64,000 bases of DNA from Asticcacaulis sp. UBA2476 (GTDB taxonomy: Bacteria > Pseudomonadota > Alphaproteobacteria > Caulobacterales > Caulobacteraceae). Location of the stretch: assembly GCA_002342035.1 (NCBI GenBank), contig DDPE01000049.1:16547-80546 (forward strand), in the 5' to 3' direction. Below the pieces are notes generated by a model. The model did not search any database. It was not told the origin of the DNA and worked only from the letters and a program-made list of their open reading frames with translations. Below, piece after piece: positions 25,266 to 34,041 of this stretch (positions are counted from its first letter, which is position 1; the number at the start of each line of letters is the position of its first letter). Position numbers and translations under genes: made by a program.

Positions 25266-26210
25266 TTGCAGGCATTTAAGGTATCGCGAATTGTTAAGGC
25301 CGGTTTGGCTATGGTGTGCGCAGGCGTCATGGCGGCCGCCCCGATGGCTCAGGCGGCTGAGAAATCGCCCTACTGGCAATGCGTCACCTTCGCTCGCTCG
25401 ATCACCGGCATGCAGATTTTTGGCGATGCCTGGACCTGGTGGGAAAAAGCTTCCGGCAAGTACGACAAAGGGCAGGCCCCGCAGGCGGGCGCCGTTCTGG
25501 TGTTTCAACCCACAGGTAAGATGCGGGTCGGCCACGTCGCCGTTGTCTCACAGGTTGTCACCGACCGCATCATTCAGATCACCCATGCCAACTGGTCGCC
25601 GATCAATGGCCGTCGTGGTCAGGTCGAAAAAGACGTCACCGTGGTTGATGTCTCCGATAAGGGCGACTGGTCCAAGGTTAAGGTATGGTACGGGCCTATC
25701 AACGATCTGGGCACCTCGGTCTATCCGACCTATGGCTTTATCTATGCCGCCGCCCAAAAAGGGCAGGACATCGGCCAAAGCCTGACGGCCTCGATTGCTG
25801 AGACGTTTTCAGGTGATAAGTCGGAAAACAGCGCACCGGTGCCTTATGCGGTTATGAAGGCTAATGACGCCAAGGTCGCCGAAAAGAAAGCGATCGAAAA
25901 GGTCGATACCCGCGCTATTGAGGCCAAGCTTCTGGCGGCCAATCTGATCGACGCGCCGACTATTCCGGTCAAAAAATCCGACAAACCTGCCGCGATGAAA
26001 ACCAAGACGGTGGTGAAGGCTGATGCTTCGTCCAAGAAAGCTGATGCCAAGAAGGGCGACACCAAATCGGCGTCCAAAAAACTGGCGGACAAGAGCACGG
26101 CTAAGTCATCCGGCAAAACGTCTTCTGACAAGACGACTGATAAGGCCAAAACCGACAAAAAGGTTGCGTCTGTAAAGTCCGCCAAGGCTGACGCGAAAAA
26201 AGCCGCTTAA
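25266..26210 (+). CDS. secreted CHAP-domain amidase-like protein
   Basis: A 314-residue protein. Signal peptide to about Ala31, then a CHAP (NlpC/P60-like) domain: catalytic Cys39 in YWQCVTFARS, GAVLVFQ, and catalytic His in MRVGHVAVVSQV followed by ITHANW. CHAP domains cut peptidoglycan amide bonds. After residue about 215 the protein becomes a long Lys/Ala/Ser/Thr-rich tail of about 95 residues, resembling histone H1-type disordered repeats and likely to bind anionic polymers. TTG start at 25266 with GAGTGAGG upstream. The preceding 200 bp is AT-rich promoter DNA. Confidence 0.85.
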   Translation: MQAFKVSRIVKAGLAMVCAGVMAAAPMAQAAEKSPYWQCVTFARSITGMQIFGDAWTWWEKASGKYDKGQAPQAGAVLVFQPTGKMRVGHVAVVSQVVTDRIIQITHANWSPINGRRGQVEKDVTVVDVSDKGDWSKVKVWYGPINDLGTSVYPTYGFIYAAAQKGQDIGQSLTASIAETFSGDKSENSAPVPYAVMKANDAKVAEKKAIEKVDTRAIEAKLLAANLIDAPTIPVKKSDKPAAMKTKTVVKADASSKKADAKKGDTKSASKKLADKSTAKSSGKTSSDKTTDKAKTDKKVASVKSAKADAKKAA

Positions 26211-26274
26211 AGCGGTAACCAACTCTCCAAATTGTGCGCAAATCATGTTTACCTCACGCCGTTGAGGTAAAGTC

Positions 26275-27360
26275 ATGCTGAAAATCTATAGCCGCGTCCA
26301 CGATTCCGAAGACGGACATCTGGCGGTCATCAAATCCTTTGGGGATGTGCCCGCCGAAGACCGGCGCGCCGCCATCGATCATGGCCGCGAGGTCGAGGAG
26401 ATGATCGCCCTGGAACCGCAGCAGGGGGCGGGCTCGGCCTGGTGCGATATTGATGACGCCATGACCTGGCTTGATCTGCACAACCCCACGCGCGATGAAG
26501 AACTGTTTGTCGAAGGTGCGCTCGGTGTCGGCATTCCGACCCGTGAGGACATGAACGAGATCGAGACGTCCTCGCGGCTCTATACCGAAGATGGCGCGGT
26601 GTTCATGACCGCTCAGGTCGCCTATTTCGGCGGTCAACCGCATTTACAAAGCGGGCCGGTGACCTTTGCTCTGCTGCGTGAGCGGCTGGTGACGGTGCGC
26701 TATATCGACCCGCAATCGTTCACTATTTTCTCCGATAAGATCAGCCGATCTCCAGCTTTATGCGACAGTGCGGCCATGACCCTGACCAATTTGCTGGATG
26801 TGCTGATCGACCGCACCGCCGATTTGGTGGAAAAGGTCTCTGCCGGTGTTGATGATATCTCGACGCAGATTTTCGCCACCAAGGCCAATCGCGGGCTGGA
26901 TAAGCTGCTGCGTCAGATGGGGCGCCATCAGAACGACATCGCTAAACTACGCGACAGTTTGCTGTCGTTTCAGCGCTTGTTTTCCTATGGGCTGTTGCTG
27001 AGCGATGATCAGGTCAGCGGCGATGCGGCGGAGCTTGAAGTCTTTCGCGCCCGCCTGCGTTCCCTGCACGAGGACGCTCAGTCCCTGACCGACCATGCCG
27101 GCTATGTGACCGGCAATATCACCTATCTGCAGGAAGCGGCCATGGGGCTAATCAATATCGAACAGAACTCGATCATCAAGATCGTGTCGGTGGCGTCAGC
27201 GGCTTTTTTGCCGCCGACCCTGATCGCCAGCATCTACGGTATGAACTTTGAGCACATGCCGGAACTGCAAATGGCCGTGGCCTATCCGCTGGCGATTGGG
27301 GCCATGGTGCTGTCGGCGGTGCTGCCGATGGTGTGGTTTAAGTATAAGGGCTGGTTATGA
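26275..27360 (+). CDS. corA: CorA-family divalent cation transporter
   Basis: A 361-residue CorA family protein. Large N-terminal cytoplasmic domain, long helix (about 190-290), two C-terminal membrane helices with the signature YGMNFEHMPEL in the periplasmic loop and a basic end, WFKYKGWL. Family members are pentameric channels for Mg2+, Co2+ or Ni2+. Residues 15-50 carry a stretch (FGDVPAEDRRAAIDHGRE) that is less conserved in the family. GAGGTAAAG precedes the ATG. Probably monocistronic; a shared terminator lies between it and ltaE. Confidence 0.9.
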   Translation: MLKIYSRVHDSEDGHLAVIKSFGDVPAEDRRAAIDHGREVEEMIALEPQQGAGSAWCDIDDAMTWLDLHNPTRDEELFVEGALGVGIPTREDMNEIETSSRLYTEDGAVFMTAQVAYFGGQPHLQSGPVTFALLRERLVTVRYIDPQSFTIFSDKISRSPALCDSAAMTLTNLLDVLIDRTADLVEKVSAGVDDISTQIFATKANRGLDKLLRQMGRHQNDIAKLRDSLLSFQRLFSYGLLLSDDQVSGDAAELEVFRARLRSLHEDAQSLTDHAGYVTGNITYLQEAAMGLINIEQNSIIKIVSVASAAFLPPTLIASIYGMNFEHMPELQMAVAYPLAIGAMVLSAVLPMVWFKYKGWL

Positions 27361-27422
27361 TTTTTAGTCCCTCGCCGGGCGGTGGCTCCGCCACCTTGGC
27401 CGCCGCCTCAATGGCGGCTTGA

Positions 27423-27452
27423 GTTGAATGATTTCGTCAAAAATCATTCAAC
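27423..27452. terminator. shared terminator between corA and ltaE
   Basis: A perfect 12-bp stem GTTGAATGATTT (27423-27434) with 27441-27452, loop CGTCAA, between convergent genes. Two further GC hairpins lie at 27380-27416. Confidence 0.75.
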
Positions 27453-27453
27453 C

Positions 27454-28485
27454 CTAAACTAAAGACCGAATATCGGCGGCCAGCTCGTCGATGCGCTCCA
27501 CCTTGGCGTCCCACGCAAACATGAAACGCGCGCCGCCGCCAATGAAGGTGTAGAACAGCCAGCCGCGATCGCGCAAACCTTGCAGCACCGTCTCTGGCGC
27601 GCGCAGAAACACCGCATTGGCCTCGACCGGGAACATCAGGCCGACGCCATTTAACGGTTCAATCTGAGCTGCCAGACGTTTGGCGCAGGCGTTGCCGTGC
27701 TTAGCGTTCTTAAGCCACGCGCCGCTCTCCAGCATCCCGACCCACGGGGCGGCCAGAAAGCGCATCTTTGAGGCCAGTTGCCCGGCCTGCTTGCAGCGGT
27801 AGCCGAAATCTTCCGACAGGGCCGTATCGAAAAACAGCACGGCATCCCCGACCGCCATGCCGTTCTTGGTGCCGCCAAAACACAGCACATCGACCCCGGC
27901 CCGCCAGGTGATATCGGCAGGGGCACAGTTCAGCGTCGCGCAGGCGTGGGCAAAGCGCGCCCCGTCCATGTGCAGCTTAAGCCCCAGTTCGCGGCAGGTC
28001 GCCGATATGGCCTTCAATTCGTCAGGCGTGTAGACAAGGCCGGTTTCGGTCGGCTGAGTGACTGTCACCACCCGCGGCTTGGGGAAGTGGATGTCGGAGC
28101 GGCTGATGGCCAGATCCCGAATCGCCTGTGGTGTCAGCTTGCCGTCCGGAGTGGGGGCGACCAACAGCTTTGAGCCGTTGGAGAAAAATTCCGGCGCGCC
28201 ACATTCGTCGGTTTCAACGTGGGCCGACGATGAGCAGATGACGCTGTGGTAGGACTGGCACAGGGACGCCAGCGCCAGTGAATTAGCCGCGGTGCCATTG
28301 AACGCGAAAAAGACCTGAGCGTCAGACTCGAACAGGGCGCGCAAGCCATCGGCGGCCCGGATCGTCCAGTCATCATTGCCGTAAGCCACCGCTGAGCCGT
28401 CATTGGCCGCCTGCATAGCGGCCCAGGCTTCGGGGCAGATGCCGGCATAGTTATCGCTGGCGAATTGTTGGGGAATATTGGCCAT
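27454..28485 (-). CDS. ltaE: low-specificity L-threonine aldolase
   Basis: A 343-residue PLP enzyme of the beta-eliminating lyase/threonine aldolase family that splits threonine or allo-threonine to glycine and acetaldehyde. SDNYAGICPEAW, FAFNGTAANSLAL (PLP phosphate site), HVETDECGAPEFF, LHMDGARFAHA (Asp contacting the PLP nitrogen) and CFGGTKNGMAVGDA (PLP lysine). All key residues present, normal length, cytoplasmic. The upstream 200 bp folds into several stable hairpins that may control it. Confidence 0.93.
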   Translation of the reverse strand: MANIPQQFASDNYAGICPEAWAAMQAANDGSAVAYGNDDWTIRAADGLRALFESDAQVFFAFNGTAANSLALASLCQSYHSVICSSSAHVETDECGAPEFFSNGSKLLVAPTPDGKLTPQAIRDLAISRSDIHFPKPRVVTVTQPTETGLVYTPDELKAISATCRELGLKLHMDGARFAHACATLNCAPADITWRAGVDVLCFGGTKNGMAVGDAVLFFDTALSEDFGYRCKQAGQLASKMRFLAAPWVGMLESGAWLKNAKHGNACAKRLAAQIEPLNGVGLMFPVEANAVFLRAPETVLQGLRDRGWLFYTFIGGGARFMFAWDAKVERIDELAADIRSLV

Positions 28486-28524
28486 GTAAGCGCCCTTTCG
28501 TTATATTAAAAAGAGCGAAACGAC

Positions 28525-28650
28525 ATGTGGCTGTGACTCCGTTAATTGCCGGTCAGGCCACATCCCCTCGGGTCGAGGGCACCACCTTGCCGGATAAGCA
28601 GGTTGGTGTCAGGCGTCGGCCCAACTCTTGATGCAGGCAGTGCCTTAGCA
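28525..28650 (-). promoter_or_regulatory. hairpin-rich region upstream of ltaE, possible structured RNA
   Basis: Four consecutive stems in 126 bp: ATGTGGC/GCCACAT (28525-28563, with an inner TGAC/GTCA stem), CCCTCG/CGAGGG (28565-28579), a near-perfect 11-bp stem at 28582-28609 and AGTGC/GCACT (28637-28650). It lies between the pentapeptide gene and ltaE, on the leader side of ltaE. It does not match any riboswitch class I know. It could be a cis-regulatory leader, a small RNA on either strand, or an attenuator. Confidence 0.4.
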
Positions 28651-28688
28651 CTATTTTAGATGCGGATGCAACTACTCACGTTCAGTCA

Positions 28689-29891
28689 TTACTCCCGTTC
28701 AGCTAGGGAGAAATTACAGCCGTCGTCACGGACATGATCGAGCACGGTTTCCATCATCTTGGCGCGGGTGAAATCGGCGCAGCTTAGGTCGGCATGGCTG
28801 AGGTTTGCCCCCGTCAGATCAGTGCGCAGCATCTTATCGACCCCCAGCATCAGCGGTCCCAATTTGGCGGCGGTCAGGTTGCAATGTTGCATCCGCGTCC
28901 GCATCAGCCGTGCGCCGCGAAGGTCAGCATGGCTCAGGTCACAACGGCGAAGGTCGGCCCCGGAAAGGTTCGCCCCCTGAAGCTGGGCCCCGGTCATATC
29001 AAGGCCGTAAAACACCGCCCCTTGCGCATCGACGGCGGTCAGGTTGCGCTTTTTCATGTCGGGAACGGCACGGAAATCAAGCCCGGCAAAGCGGGTGGTG
29101 GAGCCTTGCGCGCCGCTGGTTACGCACCATAATTCGTGTTCGCTGATCAGGGCATCGAGCGGCTCATTATCGATATAGACAGCAACCGGGGTAGTCAAAA
29201 CACCACTTAAGTCGGCTTCGGAGATATTGTATCCGGCGGTATTGGCGCCTGACATGACGGCGTTTCTCAGGGACGCGCCGGTCAGGTCTGCCGCCGACAG
29301 ATTGGCGCCTGACAGATTAGCGCCGTCGAGCGATGCCTTGCGCAGCTTGGCATGGGACAGTACCGCCCCTGACAAATTGGCATCGCGAAAATCAGTGGAA
29401 ACCGCCAGCGCCCCGTTCATGCGTGCGCCGGTCAGATCAGCACCGCTTAAGATCGCATAGTCCAGCTCGCCCGGGCGTACCTGATGCTTCATCAGGCGCA
29501 GGCCCGCCTTGTCATCCTTGAACGCAATCTGGCCTTCGCGCAGGTCGCAGCGGATCAGGCTGGCCCCCGTCAGATTGGCCCCGCGCAGACTGGCCCCGCG
29601 CAGGTCGGAGCGATCCAGATTGGCAAAGCGCAAATCGGCATTGCGCAGGTCAGCGCCGTAAAGATTGGCGCGCATGAAATTCACATCGCGCAGTACGGCG
29701 TCATAAAGACAGGCACCGGTCAGATTGGCATCGGACAGGTCAACCCCTTCGAGGTTCATGCCGGTCAGGTCGATATAGCTGAGGTTCGCCACCTGACCAC
29801 CGGCCTGACAGGCTTTATAGCGCTGGTGCAGATCCAGCGTATGGCGAAGCGCCGCCGCATCAAGGGTTTGCAGGGTAACGGCCGAGGGCAT
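28689..29891 (-). CDS. pentapeptide-repeat protein
   Basis: A 400-residue protein made mostly of tandem A(D/N)LxG-type five-residue repeats, in two blocks (about 38-130 and 145-215) plus a third block at about 270-385, separated by segments without repeats (about 215-265: GVLTTPVAVYIDNEPLDALISEHELWCV). Such repeats fold as a right-handed square beta helix. Some family members mimic DNA and protect gyrase (Qnr, MfpA); most have unknown roles. No signal peptide. About 1.2 kb, followed by the hairpin-rich gap before ltaE. Confidence 0.92.
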   Translation of the reverse strand: MPSAVTLQTLDAAALRHTLDLHQRYKACQAGGQVANLSYIDLTGMNLEGVDLSDANLTGACLYDAVLRDVNFMRANLYGADLRNADLRFANLDRSDLRGASLRGANLTGASLIRCDLREGQIAFKDDKAGLRLMKHQVRPGELDYAILSGADLTGARMNGALAVSTDFRDANLSGAVLSHAKLRKASLDGANLSGANLSAADLTGASLRNAVMSGANTAGYNISEADLSGVLTTPVAVYIDNEPLDALISEHELWCVTSGAQGSTTRFAGLDFRAVPDMKKRNLTAVDAQGAVFYGLDMTGAQLQGANLSGADLRRCDLSHADLRGARLMRTRMQHCNLTAAKLGPLMLGVDKMLRTDLTGANLSHADLSCADFTRAKMMETVLDHVRDDGCNFSLAERE

Positions 29892-30015
29892 GGAGGCCTT
29901 CTTAGAGAGGTGAGCGGCTGGCCGTGGCCTAAGTGATCACGGCTTCTGTACCAGATATAGGCGCTAAGAAAAAAATCTTCTCAAGCGAAACTTTACGCCA
30001 CAGGGAAACTTACGC

Positions 30016-30504
30016 CTAACGGCAGGTCTTGCAGCGGCCCTTGGCCTCGACCGTGATGTGTTTGACCTCAAAGCCCAGATGCTGGGCCTGATGTTCAATA
30101 TCGGCCAAACTTAAGGTCGCGATTTCCTCGCTCTGACCGCAGCAATCGCACAACAGAAAGGCCGCCGTGTGCGGATGATGATGATCGACATTGGCGGGGG
30201 TGGCGCAGGCCACAAAGGCATTGAGGCTCTCGATCCGGTGGATCAGGCCCATTTGCTCAAGGAAGCTTAAGGCGCGGTAGACGGTCGGTGGTTTGGCGGC
30301 CCCCTCCGGATGAAAGCGGTCGATGACATCATAGGCCTTCATCGGCCCGTTATTGCCCAGGATCAGTTCATAGGTGCGCAGGCGCGGCGCGGTCAGGCGC
30401 TCACCGGAGGCCAAGCATAAGGCTTCGGCGGCCTTGAGGCGCGCATCGACATTGATGGTGGTGGTGTCGTGGCTATGGTCGTGGTCGCAGGCGTGCTGAG
30501 TCAT
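30016..30504 (-). CDS. zur: Fur-family zinc regulator Zur
   Basis: A 162-residue Fur-family repressor. N-terminal His-rich stretch (MTQHACDHDHSHD), winged helix about 28-95 (RLTAPRLRTYELIL, then PPTVYRALSFLEQMGLIHRI), dimer and metal part with HHHPHTAAFLLCDCCGQ (Cys pair) and a final CKTC (second Cys pair). Zn-loaded Zur represses zinc uptake genes. Start at ATG 30504; the upstream extension of the frame to 30603 runs into the divergent operator. The gene is divergent from a His-rich TonB receptor across two palindromes, so autoregulation and control of that receptor are likely. Confidence 0.88.
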   Translation of the reverse strand: MTQHACDHDHSHDTTTINVDARLKAAEALCLASGERLTAPRLRTYELILGNNGPMKAYDVIDRFHPEGAAKPPTVYRALSFLEQMGLIHRIESLNAFVACATPANVDHHHPHTAAFLLCDCCGQSEEIATLSLADIEHQAQHLGFEVKHITVEAKGRCKTCR

Positions 30505-30587
30505 AATCGCAATGTAGTGGTTCCTGATCCGTCGCGCAATTGTGCAGATGCAGCATGAATCTTGACGGTACGGCTTGACAGTGGTTA

Positions 30588-30627
30588 TGTTATTAAATAA
30601 CACGGACGTTAATGTTATTTAGTAACG
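30588..30627. promoter_or_regulatory. two tandem Zur-type boxes
   Basis: Box 1 at 30588-30602 is a perfect 7-1-7 palindrome TGTTATT-A-AATAACA. Box 2 at 30613-30627, TGTTATT-T-AGTAACG, matches 5 of 7 in its right half; the centres are 25 bp apart. This resembles the TGTTAT/ATAACA Zur operators of Proteobacteria. TTGACA at 30575-30580 may be a -35 element of the receptor gene, so zinc-dependent repression is expected. Confidence 0.75.
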
Positions 30628-30637
30628 GGGCATTATC

Positions 30638-32680
30638 ATGACCGGATCGTCTTTTAAAATTGCGTTAAGCGCAGGTATTTCACTTTTTGCCATAACCGGC
30701 ATGGCTCAGGTTAAGGCGCAAAATGCCGATGAACCCGTCAAGGAAGTCGTCGTCACCGGCTCGGCCTATGCGGTCTCGAAAGACGCCCTGATGTCCAATG
30801 TCGACGTGCTGAAACAGGCGCAGATCGATGAAATGCCAGCGCGGGGCTTAGGCGATATGCTCTCTGATCTGCCGGGCGTGCGTTCTTCCAGTTTTGCGCC
30901 GGGGGCGTCGCGGCCGATCATTCGCGGGCTGGATGGCTTTCGCGTTCTGGTGCTCAATAATGGCATGGGGCAGGTCGATGCCTCAGCCGTATCGCCGGAC
31001 CATGCCTCGGCCACCGATCCGCTGGAGGCGCAGCGCATTGAGGTCTTACGCGGGCCGTCGGCCCTGACCTATGGCGGTAATGCCATCGGCGGCATCGTCA
31101 ACATCATCGATGACCGTATCGCGTCTACACCCGCCAAAGACGGTCTTGATGGCCGGATTACGACGCAAGCCTCATCAGTGGATGAGGGCTATCAGGGTGC
31201 GTTTAACCTCAAGGCCGGTAACGGGCCGTGGGTGCTGACGCTGGATGGCCTTAAGCGCAAGACTGAGGACTATAAAACCCCGGTCGGGCCGGAATCGCGC
31301 CGTCTGACCGACTCTGAGGGTGAAGAACCCGATACCGGTGACACGCAAGTCAACTCGGCTACCGATCTGGAATCTTACGGCGCGGGTCTGAGCTATGTCG
31401 GCGATTTCGGCTTTATCGGTTTCAGCGCCAAACAGACCAATTCTTTGTACGGCGTCCCCGGCCACAGCCATGAACACGAAGAGGGCGAACCGGAAGACGA
31501 ACACGAGGAAGAAGGCCCCGTTCGCATCGACCTGAAACAAACCCGCTATGATTTCCGCTCACACCTGAATATCGACTCCGGCCCGTTCAACAGTCTGCAA
31601 TTTGCGGCGGGATATACCGACTATGAGCATACCGAACTGGAAGGCGATGAGATCGGCACCCGCTTCCTGTCGGACGGTAAGGAGTTCCGCGCCAATCTGG
31701 TCCGGCAGGGCATGGGCGAAGTGTCCGGCGTCATCGGCATCAACGGCCTGACCCGCGATTTTGAAGCCATTGGCGCTGAGGCCTTTGTCCCGTCCAGCAC
31801 CACCAAAGAACTGGGCGTGTTCTCTCAGGGCCGCCTCGATAAGGGCAACTGGGGCGTCGAAGGGGGCTTACGTCTCGATCAGAAAAAGATCAGCTCCGCG
31901 GGCTTTAATCGTGATTTCACCAACACCTCGGCGTCACTGGGCGCGTTCTATAAACCCTCCGATCACAGCTTCTTTGGCGCCAGCCTGACGCGGTCGGAAC
32001 GCGCGCCGTCCGATGTCGAACTGCTGGCCAATGGCCCTCATGCGGGTACAGGCTCTTATGAAATCGGCAATGCTGATTTCGATACCGAAGTGGGGTATAG
32101 CCTTGAACTGACCGGTCATTGGTTGATGGATGAACATTCCGACTTCACCTTTGATGCCCATGTCTATACCTCAAAGTTCGATAACTTCATCGACCTGCGC
32201 CCGACGGGTGCCGAACAGGACGAACTGCCGGTTTATCAGTATGTGCAGACCGATGCCGATTTTTACGGTCTTGAGCTGGAAGGTGGCATCAATCTGTGGG
32301 CGCACGGCGATAAGACCGTCCGCTTTGATGCGACCTATGATTATGTGCATGGCGACAGCGATCTGGGGCCGGTGGCGCGCATCCCGCCCTATAGCGTGAC
32401 GGGCAAGGTCTCTTACACCGATCCGCGTTGGACGGCCCACGTTGAGGCCCGCTACGCCGGTGAGCAGGATCGTCTGACGGCACAGGAACTGCCGACCGAT
32501 GCCTATACGCTGGTTAATCTGTTTGCCGCCTATAAGGTGGCGCGCTTTGAGGGCGTGTCTGTGTTTGCCGAAGTGCGCAATGTCCTTGACGAAGAGGCGC
32601 GCGAACATGCGTCGTTCAATAAGGATATCCTGGTTCAGCCGGGCCGTAATCTGCGCGCAGGGTTGAGCTACCGGTTCTAA
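30638..32680 (+). CDS. TonB-dependent receptor, probable zinc (ZnuD-like)
   Basis: A 680-residue outer-membrane receptor. Signal peptide to about Ala27, TonB box region (VKEVVVTGSAYA), plug domain with DMLSDLPGVRSSSFAPGASRPIIRG and VEVLRGPSALTYGGNAIGG, then a 22-strand barrel ending in NLRAGLSYRF with terminal Phe. A loop at about 278-300 is His/Glu-rich (GHSHEHEEGEPEDEHEEE), typical of ZnuD-type zinc receptors. Together with the adjacent Zur gene and Zur-like boxes this makes zinc uptake the likely job. The ATG at 30638 lies just after box 2. Confidence 0.9.
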   Translation: MTGSSFKIALSAGISLFAITGMAQVKAQNADEPVKEVVVTGSAYAVSKDALMSNVDVLKQAQIDEMPARGLGDMLSDLPGVRSSSFAPGASRPIIRGLDGFRVLVLNNGMGQVDASAVSPDHASATDPLEAQRIEVLRGPSALTYGGNAIGGIVNIIDDRIASTPAKDGLDGRITTQASSVDEGYQGAFNLKAGNGPWVLTLDGLKRKTEDYKTPVGPESRRLTDSEGEEPDTGDTQVNSATDLESYGAGLSYVGDFGFIGFSAKQTNSLYGVPGHSHEHEEGEPEDEHEEEGPVRIDLKQTRYDFRSHLNIDSGPFNSLQFAAGYTDYEHTELEGDEIGTRFLSDGKEFRANLVRQGMGEVSGVIGINGLTRDFEAIGAEAFVPSSTTKELGVFSQGRLDKGNWGVEGGLRLDQKKISSAGFNRDFTNTSASLGAFYKPSDHSFFGASLTRSERAPSDVELLANGPHAGTGSYEIGNADFDTEVGYSLELTGHWLMDEHSDFTFDAHVYTSKFDNFIDLRPTGAEQDELPVYQYVQTDADFYGLELEGGINLWAHGDKTVRFDATYDYVHGDSDLGPVARIPPYSVTGKVSYTDPRWTAHVEARYAGEQDRLTAQELPTDAYTLVNLFAAYKVARFEGVSVFAEVRNVLDEEAREHASFNKDILVQPGRNLRAGLSYRF

Positions 32681-32687
32681 TCATCTT

Positions 32688-32714
32688 CCTTCTCCCCTGT
32701 TTACGGGGGAGGAG
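32688..32714. repeat. REP-like palindrome (solo hairpin)
   Basis: CCTTCTCCCC at 32688, then a TGTTTAC loop and GGGGGAGGAGAAG. It has the same CTCCCC...GGGGAGGAGAAG end as the units at 50.7, 53.0 and 58.8 kb, but lacks the second hairpin. It follows the stop of the TonB receptor by about 8 bases. Confidence 0.5.
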
Positions 32715-32863
32715 AAGACAGGGCCTCTGTGATTGGCAGGTGCCTTTTGGGGTTTTCGCGCCACGGCACTCAACTTGGCTGTTACCCGGCTTGCCCACAG
32801 CCGTGCCATGCGCTAGAAGCGATTTCCTACTGTTTTTACCTTAAGCCCAGATAAAGAGCCACT

Positions 32864-33655
32864 ATGGAACAAACTCCATTAGCAGATGCCCAACTGACCG
32901 GAAGCGTCCTGTTTTACAAAACCCCTGAGCCCCTGAGCCCTGAGCTTCATGCCAACCTCGGCATCAGCGCCTCAACGACCCCCCACGCGTTCGTAGCCGA
33001 AACCAATGTCGTGCCGCTGACCGTGGCCGAATTTCCGGCCGCCGCTCTGAGCTATCCGATCGTCTTCATCGGCGAAAGCCGCATGCCGGTCGCCGCTATG
33101 GGCCTGACCCAAGGCCAGAACGTGTTCGTGTCCGACGCGGGCGTGTTCCGTTCGGACGCATATCTGCCGGCGTTTGCCCGCCGTTACCCGTTCGTGTTCG
33201 CCAATGACGAAGGTCAGGAGCGCATGATCCTGTGCGTTGACACCGGCGCCTCCATGGTCACCACCAACAATCCCGACGTACCGTTCTTTGAGAACGGGGC
33301 CGCGTCACCGTTCGTTGAAAACGCCATGAAGTTCTGCACGGACTTTGAAACTGAGCGCCGTCGCACGGAATCCTTCGTCAACCTGCTGAAGGACTATGAC
33401 CTGCTGTCGCCGCGCGAAACCGTTTACCGTCCGCAAAATCCGGATGGCACACCGGGTGAGCCGCAAAAGATCGCTGAATATTTCGGCGTCGATGAAGAAA
33501 AGCTCAATGCGCTGCCCGCTGATAAGCTGGTGGCCCTGCGCGACAACGGCGCCCTGACGCACATCTATGCGCACCTGATCTCGCTGCTGGCTTGGGACAA
33601 GCTGATTGCCCTGACCATCGAGCGCGGTAATACCCCGGCCAACCTGAACTCTTAA
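32864..33655 (+). CDS. SapC family protein
   Basis: A 263-residue protein of the SapC family (named from a Campylobacter S-layer secretion locus; the mechanism is not known). Family blocks: HAFVAETNVVPLTVAEFPAAALSYPIVF, VFVSDAGVFRSDAYLPAFARRYPFVF, and a late SLLAWDKLIALT. No signal peptide. Caulobacterales often encode it near TonB receptors, as here. Strong terminator downstream. Confidence 0.88.
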   Translation: MEQTPLADAQLTGSVLFYKTPEPLSPELHANLGISASTTPHAFVAETNVVPLTVAEFPAAALSYPIVFIGESRMPVAAMGLTQGQNVFVSDAGVFRSDAYLPAFARRYPFVFANDEGQERMILCVDTGASMVTTNNPDVPFFENGAASPFVENAMKFCTDFETERRRTESFVNLLKDYDLLSPRETVYRPQNPDGTPGEPQKIAEYFGVDEEKLNALPADKLVALRDNGALTHIYAHLISLLAWDKLIALTIERGNTPANLNS

Positions 33656-33676
33656 CGGGTTTGGTTATGCTATAAG

Positions 33677-33710
33677 AAAAGCCTCCGAAGGTAACTTCGG
33701 AGGCTTTTTT
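33677..33710. terminator. terminator after the SapC-family gene
   Basis: A perfect 14-bp stem (33677-33690 with 33695-33708), loop GTAA, A tract on one side and T tract on the other. It serves the gene ending at 33655 and the convergent small gene ending at 33733. Confidence 0.95.
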
Positions 33711-33732
33711 GTGTCTGGGGGGATAAGCGCGT

Positions 33733-33915
33733 CTAAACGCCCTTACCCGTCAGGCGCTCCAGCGCTTTTTTGGCATCACGCTCGGCCAGGGTAAAGCTGC
33801 CCGCAACGCCGGTGGCCGCAGCCACGCCGCCGCCGGTAGGCCATATTTTCCACTCGGTATTTTTCGGGCCGCGCGGGTAAAACTTGATTTCGTAGGTTTG
33901 GGATTCTGTTTGCAT
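33733..33915 (-). CDS. small hypothetical protein
   Basis: A 60-residue protein, MQTESQTYEIKFYPRGP at the start, a Gly/Ala-rich middle (TGGGVAAATGVAGSF) and a basic helix (RDAKKALERLTGKG) at the end. It has no obvious secretion signal. It ends next to the strong terminator shared with sapC. Codon use fits the genome; function unknown. Confidence 0.5.
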   Translation of the reverse strand: MQTESQTYEIKFYPRGPKNTEWKIWPTGGGVAAATGVAGSFTLAERDAKKALERLTGKGV

Positions 33916-34041
33916 GGTGCCGCAGTATCAGTAATTCCCGTAAAATTCAAATCCCGATGCATTAAATCGCCCCCTTGCCAAGTGTTGTCAAACGCGTCAC
34001 CATTGCTCAAAAATAATCATATTTGATCTCAGGAGGACCGC

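Noticed and set aside
28525..28650. TPP, cobalamin, glycine or SAM riboswitch
   Set aside because: None of the conserved core sequences of these classes (for example CTGAGA, the B12 box, or tandem glycine cores) is present on either strand.
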